In this document: one piece after another, positions 13,139 to 28,283 of the stretch
How the letters are laid out: each line of letters starts with the position of its first letter
How positions within the stretch are numbered: the first letter of the stretch is position 1
Assembly: GCA_016584305.1 (NCBI GenBank)
Contig: JACEEZ010004805.1
Location: 52,501-116,500 of the forward strand
Direction: 5' to 3'
DNA length: 64,000 nt
Source of the DNA: Chionoecetes opilio
Taxonomy: Eukaryota > Arthropoda > Malacostraca > Decapoda > Majidae
Program-made: the position numbers and the translations under genes
Notes under the pieces: model-generated
The model's input: the letters and a program-made list of their open reading frames with translations, nothing else
Told to the model about the DNA's origin: nothing
Databases searched by the model: none

Positions 13139-14297
13139 ATAAAGGAAATGGCTGGGTCATGCCTAGGTGGAGGTGTAGTCAGGTGTGCTTTCCGTCCTGT
13201 GGCCAACACTTCCATGGGCAACGGGTCCGCCTCAGGCCCTCTTTCCTCCCTAGGGTCGCCGGGGTGCTCAGGCCTTGTTTTTATTATGGTGGTGTTTCTT
13301 GCTCTAATTCCGTGTGGTGGTGCGAGTGGCTCTCTATTCTCCCATGGCACGACGTAAAGGTCACAGTAATTATGATTTAAAACTGTATACTAAACTACAT
13401 TATCTGTCGCTCACGCCCAATGGATGTCAAAGATGAAAACCTAAATCAATATATGTGTATCATTATTTGTGATTTATTTTCGTTGTTACTGATTACTGAT
13501 ATTATTGTTATTATTACTATTATTTGTAGTAGTATCATTATTATCATCATCATCATGGCAGTCTACCTCATCTCTGTATAATTACCAAATGCTGGATAAG
13601 TTCGTGACATTTTTTAAACTTTTGGGACACGTAAAAAGGTGATACTGGTGATATACGACCGATAGTGTTTCGTTACCATGAGGTTAGTGTTGCATGACTC
13701 CAGGCTAAGGTGTTTTCTATGACTGGAGGAGAAATAGTGAGCTACTTTGTTTATTAGTACTTGATATTGATGTCTGGGAAAAGAAAGTGAGAGAGAGACA
13801 ATCTGATGTCGTGGAATTATGTAAAAGGATTGCAACACAGAATACAACGATGAATGAGACTCACACAAGTACTAAATGGTATCACTAAACATTACTACAG
13901 TTTGATGTCGTAGAGATTTTTGAATCAATGTGAAATTTTGTGTGAATCTTTTATTTTTTTATTTTTTTATTGTACCGAATCCCACTTATCTTATGATGAA
14001 GGAAGTATATTCACCACAAGTAATCTCGCCTGCAGTTAATATTTAAAGTCGATTGATTATATTTTGATTAAACAGTTCTATATACATATGTATGCAGCGC
14101 ACAAGGTTATGAATCAGAAAAGTTCAAAAGTTCGTAATCAAGAACAACTCAATGGCCACTGAATTTGCATGTGGGTGTTTTCTTTACTATGATTGCTTTT
14201 ATGAAGGGTAAAGAGTGCTAGTTTAATAATCGTATTAGGTCCATAGATTTTCTCTTTTTGCTGACATAGTTTATTTTGTATAGAAAACAGCTAATTA

Positions 14298-14375
14298 AAA
14301 CATAAGAACATAAGAAAATAAGGAAGCTACAAGAGGCTGTGAGATCTACACGAGGTAGTTCCTGTAATAGTTCGA
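14298..14375 (-). mobile_element. CR1-like LINE 3'-end fragment
   Basis: AAAACATAAGAACATAAGAA tail, then GGAAGCTACAAGAGGCTGTG and GGTAGTTCCTG. Confidence 0.65.
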
Positions 14376-14638
14376 GGTAATTCCAGTTCTGAAAGTGAAA
14401 TTGACCCACGAATATGCAATCCTTCCTCTACAGGCACTTTCTTGCCCTATTTTATGCGCCTAGCACCATCCTGGAGGGCGTGTGGGAGGCGAGCAGATAA
14501 TCATGCAGCCCTCCCGTAGCCAGGGGCGCGGGCAGACCCAGGGCGGACCCAGGGCAGGGCAGGGACGCGGGTGTCGGCTGGATGACCTCGCGCCAAGCTG
14601 GTCCCTGCAAGTAAAAAGTAGGACGGGTATCGAGTTTT

Positions 14639-14645
<7 letters not shown>

Positions 14646-14692
<47 letters not shown>

Positions 14693-14763
14693 GGCGGTGG
14701 TGATGGTGGTGCAGCCTGCGGTGATGTGTTCAAGGCCGTGGTGGTGGTGGTGGTGGTGGTGGG
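14646..14763. repeat. (CT)n then (GGT)n
   Basis: CT run 14646-14689 and GGT-rich 14696-14763. Confidence 0.9.
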
Positions 14764-14845
14764 TGTTGGATGTCTGTGATGAGTCAGGTGTGGGGGTCGC
14801 TGGTGTGTCAAAGCTTTTCTATAGAACGATGGAATGGACCCTACC

Positions 14846-16693
14846 CATAACTACGTCACGGTTTGTTTACATCGGTGCATTGTGGGGATAAGGCGGGGTC
14901 GCCGCGGGTGGACCTACGAAGGGAAAACTACGGCGACGGAGGAATTTAGAGTTATTTTGCGCGAAATTGATATTCCAGGTGCTATATTACTGTGCTCTGT
15001 TCTCGCTGACAACACTATAGAGAAGACCTGAGGTAATGGCTGATGTGCAGAGGCTTCTAAACCAAGAAAACAGAGTCATAACAGAGCCTCATCAAAAGGT
15101 AAGCAACTGGTAGGTACGTAACGTGTCCCTACCACTTGCTTACTTCTTAATGAGACTCTGCTGTGACTGTTTTCCTGGTTTAGAAGCCTCTGCACATCAA
15201 CCATCACCTCAGGTCTTCTCTATGTTGTCAGCGAGCACGGAAATATAGCACCTGGAATATCCATTTCGCCCAAAACAACTCGAATTTTTTTCATCGTCGT
15301 AGTCTTCTCTTTGTAGGTTGTATACATATTCATGGTTATGATAGTATTAAAATACCTTATTAATTGAGTTCCTTTTGTTGTCTTTTCTCATAATAAGTAG
15401 GGTATTATTCTAGTGTTTGCCCATACTCCCCCTCTCCCACAAAACAAGCTTGGGGACCTGGGGAAATGCGGGATTTTGGGCTGGGGTACAAAATATGCGT
15501 CGCAACCACATAGTTTTCGAGTTAGGGGTGTTGTAAAAATTGCCTAGATCAAGGGAAAATTCATTGGATTTCTTCTGAGTCCAGAAACATGTGAACCTGA
15601 CGATCCTCACAGAATGATGACCGAAGTGTCGAGAACCCCCCCAACCCCCCGCTAGGAGGTTAGGTTATATTTGGTTAGGTTAAGGTAGGTTATATTTGGT
15701 TAAAAACCAAATTCCCTAGATCTAGGGTAATTACCTTATATCTAGAGAAATTTGCCTAACCAAAACTAAACTAACCTAACCTAACCTAACCAAATATAAC
15801 CTAAGCTAACCTAACCAAATATAACCAAACCTAACCTAACCAAATCTAACCTAACCTAACCTAACCAAATCTAACCTAGCCTCCTAGCGGGAGGTTGGGG
15901 GGGTTCTCGACACTTGGGGCATCATTCTGTGAGGATCGTCAGGTTCACACGTTTCTGGACTCAGAAGAAATCCAATGAATTTTCCCTTGATCTAGGCAAT
16001 TTTTACAACACCCCTAACTCAAAAACTATGTGGTTGCGACGCATATTTTGTACCCCAGCTAAAAATCCCGCATTCCCCCAGGTCCCCAAGCTTGTTTTGT
16101 GGGAGAGGGGGAGTATGGGCAAACACTAGAATAATACCCTACTTATTATGAGAAAAGACAACAAAAGGAACTCAATTAATAAGGTATTTTAATACTATCA
16201 TAACCATGAATATGTATACAACCTACAAAGAGAAGACTACGACGATGAAAAAAATTCGAGTTGTTTTGGGCGAAATGGATATTCCAGGTGCTATATTTCC
16301 GTGCTCGCTGACAACATAGAGAAGACCTGAGGTGATGGTTGATGTGCAGAGGCTTCTAAACCAGGAAAACAGTCACAGCAGAGTCTCATTAAGAAGTAAG
16401 CAAGTAGTAGGGACACATTACGTACCTACCAGCTGCTTACCTTTTGACGAGGCTCTGTTATGACTCTGTTTTCTTGGTTTAGAAGCCTCTGCACATCAGC
16501 CATTACCTCAGGTCTTCTCTATAGTGTTGTCAGCGCGAACAGAGCACAGTAATATAGCACCTGGAATATCAATTTCGCGCAAAATAACTCTAAATTCTTC
16601 CATCGCCGTAGTTTTCCCTTCGTAGGTCCACCCGCGGCGACCCCGCCTTATCCCCACAATGCACCGATGTAAACAAACCGTGACGTAGTTATG
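14846..16693. repeat. Giant nested palindrome (arms about 0.8 kb) with a TTAGG-rich centre
   Basis: The left arm 14846-15656 and right arm 15884-16693 are reverse complements, about 97% by eye, starting CATAACTACGTCACGG. Each arm contains its own hairpin: 14913-15317 (CCTACGAA... to ...TTGTAGG) and 16223-16627, so one sequence of about 200 bp occurs four times in alternating orientation. The inner part of each arm is the long TIR of the element called at 15404-16135. No protein is encoded. Confidence 0.9.
15404..16135. mobile_element. TIR element with TTAGG core, copy i (centre of the giant palindrome)
   Basis: TIRs of about 250 bp begin GGTATTATTCTAGTGTTTGC and contain ACAAGCTTGGGGACC, ATGCGTCGCAACCACATAG and CCTGACGATCCTCACAGAA. 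The centre (15651-15895) is degenerate TTAGG/CCTAA repeats with TTATATTTGG interruptions. The flanks on the two sides are inverted, not direct, copies of each other, so no target-site duplication can be read. Confidence 0.75.
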
Positions 16694-17119
16694 TCTGGGG
16701 CCCATTGCAAAGGAATAATTAGCAAGAAAGCAAACGGAAATTATATGACTGTTGATGCTATAAATACTTTGATATCTTAAGCGTGGCAGCCATTTACTGA
16801 TAAGCACGATAGATACGTATTAGGTGTACGAGATGACATTACAACTATCACTATCACGGACAGACAGGTTTTGGTTGTCCTATTAAGACAAGAAAAAATT
16901 ATCAGATATTGTAAACAAGTATGAGATAGCAAAACGCAGTACTGTATATTTGTGTCTTCTTTCTGTCTGGTCTAATTAAGAGATAAACATATGTTGCCAT
17001 TTGATGTTCTTATTGATAATTCCAACAAAGCACACCTTGAGACCCATAGGCAATGACCAGCGATGGGCGTTCTGGTGTCAACAACGTGTGTGTGAAAAAT
17101 AAGGAGCAAGGGACGGTGC

Positions 17120-17321
17120 ATGATAAGGGTGGTAAATGATTGGAATGGACTCAGTCGTCAGGTACTTAGTGCGGAGTCAATAGGGAGCTTTAAAAGGAGG
17201 CTGGATAAATTCATGGATGGGGATGAAAGGTGGATGTAGGTGGTGTTAAGTAACAGGAACTACCACGTGTAGGTCTCGCAGCCTCTTGTAGCTTCCTTAT
17301 TTTCTTATGTTCTTATGTTTC
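17120..17321 (+). mobile_element. CR1-like LINE 3' end with TTCTTATG tail
   Basis: The plus strand encodes a C-terminal piece (WNGLSRQVLSAESIGSFKRR, then LDKFMDGDER) followed by a short 3'UTR (CAGGAACTACCACGTGTAGG, GCCTCTTGTAGCTTCCTTAT) and two TTCTTATG units. This is the best-preserved member of a family also seen at 3795, 10615, 11058, 14298 and 38960. Confidence 0.75.
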
Positions 17322-17843
17322 ACGTGACTACTATTCTCCATTGATTGATAAAACAGAGAGACAAATGCAGTGATATACGACAAATTTGTGCTAAGACTCA
17401 GCTTTAAGAAACATGTACAATAATAGAAGTGCGTATATACGGTGACGCAATCTGAGGGGTGGAGGGACATACCAAGATTCTAGGCCGAAAAGGTAATAAC
17501 AGTATCGGCCATATATGCCCGTATAGCCATTCCATAGCCATCAATGTCTAGCCCTGAACACGTTTTTTCTGCGGAACTCACCCATAAGGTCGTTCTTAGT
17601 GTCTCCTACGGTAAGAATTTGGGCTATCGGCACACAAGGGCAGTGGGTCGGCCGCGATAGCAGTCGACAAGGGCGGAGCGGAGGGTTGGGTGAGGCGCTG
17701 CGACAAAAACACTGACCTTGGGTAAAGATGGGTGCGATGGGCCTCATAGGAGTCTTCATAAGAATCTTCGCCACATCTCTCATCTTTGTCTTGCCAAGGA
17801 TGCGATTGTTAGTGGCCATGCTAGAGACAGAGCATCCGGCTGG

Positions 17844-17844
<1 letters not shown>

Positions 17845-17926
<82 letters not shown>
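17845..17926. repeat. (TA)n microsatellite
   Basis: Pure TA run. Confidence 0.95.
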
Positions 17927-17928
<2 letters not shown>

Positions 17929-18190
17929 TCTGGCTGGACACAATGAAACAATAACTCAAGAGGTAAATACTGTTCTATGTATGAAGTGGGGACGAATTTT
18001 TTTTCCACCTAATTTGCGAGTGGTCTTGGGTATCTTTTTTCCGAGAGAATGGTCAGATCGGGGTTACCGGGAAGGAATGAAACAAAACAAAACAAAAGAA
18101 TAATTCTCTCAAATATTTGCTGTCTTTGGGTCTCACGATTTTGAACTGTACTACGAACGGTACTAACTTACCGTGTAGCAGAGATCATAA

Positions 18191-18193
<3 letters not shown>

Positions 18194-18285
<92 letters not shown>
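18194..18285. repeat. (GT)n microsatellite
   Basis: Pure GT run of 92 bp; left flank up to 17930 is unremarkable. Confidence 0.95.
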
Positions 18286-18287
<2 letters not shown>

Positions 18288-18831
18288 GTTTTCTGAAATT
18301 TATAATGTTATTTTCATTTACTAGACAAGTATAAATCTATGACATTTGCTTAACATTAATCAGATATTGATCACATCAATCACATAATTGCAAATTGTCT
18401 AGTTATTTAGCAGACATGCTTAAAGTGGACGTCGGCACTAATTATAATTATTAAGACGTTTGGATTGAGGAAAGTATTAGAAAAATAACATTTTTTTTTT
18501 GCCTTACATTGGTACAGGAAACACCCAGTAAAGTCCTTGAGTCAAGACTAACTACGATTTCCTCAGTTTCAAGTCTTCAACCAGCCCTGTTCTCACGGGG
18601 AAGTCGTTCTCAGCCATGCACACTCCCCCCAGCCCCGCCCACAGCCCCCCTACACCGCCCCGCCCACAGACCCCCTACACCGCCCCGCCCACCGCCCACA
18701 CTGCCTGCCTGGCCACAATGTCCTGGAACGTTCTTGCTGAGACATATTTTCTGCGCCGTTTTCCGCTTCAATACAAACATGTTCAAACTGCTCACTGAGA
18801 TGATCTATCTATCACTGTCATTGGTGAGCAA

Positions 18832-18998
<167 letters not shown>

Positions 18999-19050
18999 AA
19001 TAAATTAATGAATTAATGAAAAGATAGATTGATTACTAGATAGACAAGTA

Positions 19051-22535
<3,485 letters not shown>

Positions 22536-22616
<81 letters not shown>
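22536..22616. repeat. (TA)n microsatellite
   Basis: Pure TA run. Confidence 0.95.
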
Positions 22617-22618
<2 letters not shown>

Positions 22619-23156
22619 TTCGGAGTTATGCTTCCCATGAGCAGATAAATGTAAGCCGATTTACCTACCGATTCGCACATTAGTACCTAGGCCTATATAG
22701 TTTTTGGTTGACCATATTTTTCTTTTGTGCATTCTCGATCATTACGAAAGGAGCTCTCCAGTAACATTGTGATTTGTGAACATATTTAGTCATGATGATG
22801 GCGGTGGTGGACGTAGGTAATTGTGATGGTAGAAATAATAGAAACAGGGACAGTGGATTCTAACCCCTCAACTGCCTTACATGACTTCAAGTTTAAGGAA
22901 TCATTGGGTTGGCCACGTGTCGCCTTCGTGAGTGGCCTTGGGTAGGACGGTGAGGCAGAGAATAAGTGCAGACATTCAAATAGATATCGTCAGGCCGGTA
23001 AGATGCCGTGTGTCCGTGTGTCCGTGCCTCACATTGCTGGTCTGCCTCAGAAGGTGGCCCAACGGGACCACAGGGCGGAGGGCGTCAAGCTCCTCCCGGG
23101 GGAAAGTTTTTGTTTGCCATGAAACGAGATGAAGACTATTCTATTATGTTTCTATC

Positions 23157-23162
23157 TATATA

Positions 23163-23226
<64 letters not shown>

Positions 23227-23227
23227 G
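23157..23227. repeat. (TA)n microsatellite
   Basis: TA run followed by short GT-rich part. Confidence 0.95.
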
Positions 23228-23468
23228 TATATATGAGTGTGTGTGTGTGTATGTGTGGGTGTGGGTGAATTTTGAATTTGAATTTTGAATTTATTGGGTA
23301 AGCTCAGACTTTATATAAAAAAAGTATGGAGCACAGCTCCCAGAGGATTCAACAATTTAAATCATACAAATATAATGTTACATAACTAAGCAAAATACAA
23401 GAAATAGGTATCAAGTAAAAATAATTGGAAAAGACTAATGACTAACTATACATAATACTCATCTAAAC

Positions 23469-23471
<3 letters not shown>

Positions 23472-23527
<56 letters not shown>
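23472..23527. repeat. (GT)n microsatellite
   Basis: Pure GT run. Confidence 0.95.
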
Positions 23528-23530
<3 letters not shown>

Positions 23531-23677
23531 CGAGTATTATAATATGGTTAGTTAGATAGTTGTGAGGCTTGCAAGAGGATGCCTTCTGCGCGTAGTGTTG
23601 TATAGCGTGGTTTATTAGGAGGTTGAGGCAATACTTCATGGCGCAGACGCTGCCACACCGGTGATGGGACACTTGTG

Positions 23678-24008
23678 CAGGGCCGCAGCTAATACTTGAA
23701 ATTTTGGGGTATTTCTATCGTAGGGGGGGGGCTTTACTTGCATACTTTTCTTTCCACGTTTATTTCTTCTACAGTGTCTTTCTACTAGACAAGTATGTTT
23801 TACTAGAGTTTCTATTAGAATGAATGAATGTAGCTGTATATAATCAAATAATGTGTCATGAAAAAGTAGTAAATCTGACGTGAACTTTGTATTTTTTCTC
23901 TTGTGTGTAAGCAAATCATATACACTTCAAAGTAAAACACTTCTGGGGGGCTAATGATTTTTTGGGGGGCTAAGCCCCCCTTCATAGACCCCCGTAGCTA
24001 CGGGCCTG
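23678..24008. mobile_element. Probable hAT-type MITE
   Basis: Ends CAGGGCCGCAGCTAAT and (reversed) CAGGCCCGTAGCTACGGGGG; flanks CACTTGTG and CACCTGTT match at 6 of 8 bases, fitting a decayed 8-bp duplication. Interior has GGGGGGGCTTTA and GGGGGGCTAAGCCCCCC stretches. Confidence 0.65.
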
Positions 24009-24477
24009 CACCTGTTACTTTCATCATACTTATTCACCTCACCTCACCAGGGCATGAGCCCGTGACGCTCCTTTAATTAAGCAACAGGGATCAGACCTTT
24101 ACACAACCTGCTCGGAAAACCGTTGTAGAGTTGTTACATTTATTTGCTTGATTCATGTCTTGTTATCTAGAGCTCCATCGACGCTAGCAAGAACAATGCA
24201 GCTCCATTTAGTAAGAAAACTCATAAACAGCACAGCAAAAACAGCTCCCTAAATCCACCTCGCCTCACGATTTACTGGGTGGCTGCGGCGCAATGCTGCA
24301 AGGGAAAATAAAAGAAAAATAAACACCGGACACAAGACTGAGACTTCATGGGCGTGTTAGTGTGGAGGCGAGTGGGTTTTTTTTATAGTTGAATGGGCGG
24401 ACGGATTAGTTAGATCTACACGCATGTGTGTGCGTGTAAACCTAATCCGTGTGTGTGTGTGTGTAATTAGAACTATA

Positions 24478-24490
24478 GGTATATATATAT

Positions 24491-24541
<51 letters not shown>

Positions 24542-24569
24542 TATATATAATATATTATATATATATATA

Positions 24570-24602
<33 letters not shown>

Positions 24603-24615
24603 GTTATATATATAG

Positions 24616-24648
<33 letters not shown>

Positions 24649-24653
24649 TATGT

Positions 24654-24716
<63 letters not shown>

Positions 24717-24739
24717 ATGATATATATATATATATTATA

Positions 24740-24817
<78 letters not shown>

Positions 24818-24886
24818 GTTATATATATATGCTATATATATATATATATGTGTATATATATATTATATATATGTGTATTATATATA

Positions 24887-24945
<59 letters not shown>
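24478..24945. repeat. Compound (TA)n block, about 470 bp
   Basis: TA runs broken by AATA, TTAT, GTATA and GTTATA steps; largest microsatellite here. Confidence 0.95.
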
Positions 24946-24950
<5 letters not shown>

Positions 24951-24998
24951 TATTTATTATTTTCCCCTTTGTCCTCGTCTTCGTTATGCTGCTGTGAC

Positions 24999-25171
24999 TT
25001 CCCTTCTTTTTGTCCATTTTTATTTCCTGTGCCTTCTTTTTCGAACAAAATTTCACTTTCTACACATGACGTCTACACTTAGGAATCCCTTCTTTTTGTC
25101 CATTTTTATTTCCCGTGCCTTCTTTTTCGAACAAAATTTCACTTTCTATACATGACGTCTACACTTAGGAA
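24999..25171. repeat. 86-bp tandem duplication
   Basis: Two copies starting near 25001 and 25087 (CCCTTCTTTTTGTCCATTTT... to ...GTCTACACTTAGGAAT) differing at about two bases; follows directly on the long TA block. Confidence 0.9.
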
Positions 25172-26500
25172 TGATGTGTGGCTGGCGCTGCGGCAGGATT
25201 GACTGGTGGGTGGTGGGCGTGGCTGCAGACATGCTGGTGGAGTCACTTGCTGCCAAATCTGCCCTTCATTCTCTCCGCTTTATTCTCTTCGTTTATTCTC
25301 CTATTTTCAATTCTTCAAACATTGCCTCAACCAACGTCCGACTTCCTCTTTAATCTCCCCCATGCGTGTAACTTCTCTGTTCTTATCCTCCTTATTTACG
25401 AAGCATCTTCATACTCTCTTCACCATTATATCCCTTAGTACCCTTGCCCACCTGCCTCCCCCTCCCCCTGCATCATGCCCCTTTTTCCCCTCAGCTCCCA
25501 CTTAGTGCTATATATTTTTATTTTATTGTCACGCTTCATGTCCTCTCTTCCTCATTTCTTCATCTCATTTCAGCATTTCTTTCTTTTCCCTGCCTTCACT
25601 CCCACCAGTCTCGCCGCCGTTCTGGTCACCGGGTCAAGTTTTTCTGAGGCGACCCGACAACACCGTTACCGGGACAAGCTGAGCAAGGTCAGCCGGCCAA
25701 GCCCAGGTCTCGCCTTGGCCAGTTCAGTTTAGTTTTCTTTCAGGTGAATTTGTTCAAGGATAGTTGAGCGATGCTGAGAGGGATGTACGTGTGTGTGTGT
25801 GTGTGTGTGTGTATGTTCACTTTGGTCTCGATCACTCGCAGGACTCCCGATTGTCAGCCTCAACTTCGGAAATTTTAATTAAAGAGTTAATAGAAACCGA
25901 TGTTTGGGTAAGGCTTACAGGATCTCACACAACAGACACTCAACCAAAACTCATGTATAGGCTATACATAATCATCGCACACAACCCATCTCATTTTAAG
26001 GGGGACAGTATATACCTGTTCGCTTTTGTCAGTGAAAAATCCCGAGCCTTGAGCGGGTCTGGAATACGGAGCCACAGCGAGGCACACCACATTGCTATTT
26101 ACTGACCCAACTAACAGTTTGTGTGTGTGTGTAATTTTCTTGCCTAATTCTATTTTTTGCGGGACCGAGTCAAGCTCTCATGCAGTTATTTATTTTGATT
26201 TATTTTCATAATTTCACGATAGATTGGTATGTGGTATACTGTTCAGTTATGTGGGTGTGTTCAGGTATGTATTGTTCACTTATACTTAGCTCCTTCAAGT
26301 AAAGATGAAGTAGAAAAAAGATCAAGAAAAAAAATATATATATCATATTTATAGTAGAGTTTCCGATTAAATAAGCCATTTTCTCTTAATTTCCTATGCA
26401 GATTTTACATATAATGGCGAAGACAGTTATATACTACACTGAATTTTTTGCACTTTTTGGATTGATAGTATAGATATCATGAAGACAAAAGGCGTCCCTA
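25172..26500. other. No gene seen
   Basis: Pyrimidine-rich single-copy-looking DNA (25260-25620) and a short (GT)n at 25787-25813; frames are Leu/Ser-rich artefacts of base composition. Confidence 0.55.
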
Positions 26501-26519
26501 TCTATGCGTTGGTGTATGA

Positions 26520-26665
26520 GTATATACAAATAGCACACACGATCACCGCCATCTGCCGGTGGAAAGAGGCGGCAGAGCAAGGCGACGAGAGTGCCAGCAA
26601 CGCGACCGCAGTGGACTAGGCGGATTTTCTTACATCTCGGAACTTCGGAAGGCGCGACTCTAACG
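26520..26665 (+). promoter_or_regulatory. Possible non-coding first exon/promoter of THAP-A
   Basis: GC-rich stretch (CCGCCATCTGCCGGTGG, GGCGACGAGAG) ending CTCTAACGT before GTGAGTT; the coding exon is preceded by TTTCAG at about 26797. Inference only. Confidence 0.3.
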
Positions 26666-26818
26666 TGTGAGTTGGAATACCTAACTGGCACCTAAAACCT
26701 TGTTGGTGTAATTACATGTATGCAATTAATGTGAGTACTTTAGTGAAGTGTGTAGTGTGGTGGACGGGTGTTAACAGTGTGTTTGGTGGTGTTTCAGGCC
26801 AGCCACACGGGAGCTGAC

Positions 26819-28283
26819 ATGCCTCGGGGCAGCACCTGCAAGGCCAGGGGCTGCGCGGCCAACAAGAACGACAACCCTGAGCTGAGTTTCCATTCATTTC
26901 CGAGGAACAAAGAAAGGTAACATTACAGTACAAAGTGAATTTGCTAATATTAAGGAGAACTGGGCTTTTTTTTTTTTTTTGCTGGCATGCTTTGATATTT
27001 ACATTTTCTTTATAAAATATGACAGGAATAGCCACTTTTCTCTAAGTCTATCGAAAACAATATTTTAAAAAACACCATAATTTGCACAAAAAAAAAGTAA
27101 TTCGTGCCCAGAAATTAAAGTCCATACAATTTATTATCATCTCAACTACAATCTTGTCATTGAATCTGTTCATTACATTGAAATTATCCTAACTAATATT
27201 TTAGATGGATCACTATTACCATTAGTCTAGGTATCCTAACCCTACGTGCAGAGCTGGGCAGTATTTAAATACATTTGTATTTAAATACGTATTTATATAC
27301 ATTTGTGTATTTAGAAATGTATTTATAAATACATTGATTGTCATGTATTTAAATACAGTATTTAAATATTTTGATGAGTATTTAAATACATTGTATTTAA
27401 ATACTTATAATATAAAAATGTAAATACTTTTTATCAGTTAAATTGGCCATAAACCCCACCAACTATCTGGCAACCCTGATGTTACAGTGAACCAGTGTTT
27501 TCACTTGCAAGGAAATGTCCTGATTTGAAGGAAATTTAGGCTTGAGAAGGAAATATCTAAGGAAACCCAAAATCTAAGGAAATCCTAAGGAAATCCATTT
27601 TTTTCGGGCATGTTAGAATTTGTGTGTATTTAAAATGCATTTACAAATGTATTTAAATACAATTGATGTATTTAGTATTTAGTATTTAAATATATTCGTA
27701 AAATGTATTTAGTGTTTAGTATTTAAATACATTTCTCCCATGTATTTAGTATTTAGTATTTAAATACATTCAATGTATTTAGTGCCCAGTTCTGCCTACG
27801 TGATTAGGACTAGATGAAGGTATTCTTTAACTACATTAATTTCTATCTTCAATGTATCGGTCACTTAATTCTTATATAAAGTCTCCAATTGCTCCAATCA
27901 GTATAGGCTACATTATTACACACTCCATTCCTCTCACGTTCTTCTCAGGTCAACATTTTCAGTACCTATATCATTTTTCTGTTGCTCAGATAGAAAATGT
28001 CAATAAGTAATGGATATTCATTGTGTACTTATTCTCTGTAGATATTCTGGTGCAGTGCCTCTAAGTTGAGTGCACAACAAACATTTAATTCTTACTTACC
28101 ATCCCAGGTTCAAGTTGTGGTGTGAGTTGATCAAGCGGCCAGACCTTAACCATGAGAAAGCCATCACAAGTCGCATGTCCATGAGAGTGTGTTCCCTTCA
28201 CTTTGAAAACCGCATGTACATGAGCCCCACCAGCAAGACTCGTCTCATATGGTGTGCTCTGCCCATGCCTGTGGAAATAAAAG
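26819..28283 (+). other. THAP zinc-finger module of THAP-A (exons 1-2)
   Basis: Exon 1 gives the first Cys pair (CKARGC) and SFHSFPR; exon 2 gives the tryptophan helix (FKLWCELIKR) and the CSLH ligand pair. The split (phase 2, after 98 nt) has the same position and phase as in THAP-B. THAP fingers bind DNA in a sequence-specific way. The start ATG was chosen because it directly precedes the finger and follows an acceptor (tttcag at about 26797), so at least one non-coding 5' exon is expected upstream. Confidence 0.85.

Larger units (their letters stand above)
16700..18190. other. No gene seen apart from the LINE tail and (TA)n
   Basis: A GC-richer patch at 17580-17720 gives only short frames. 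Confidence 0.55.
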
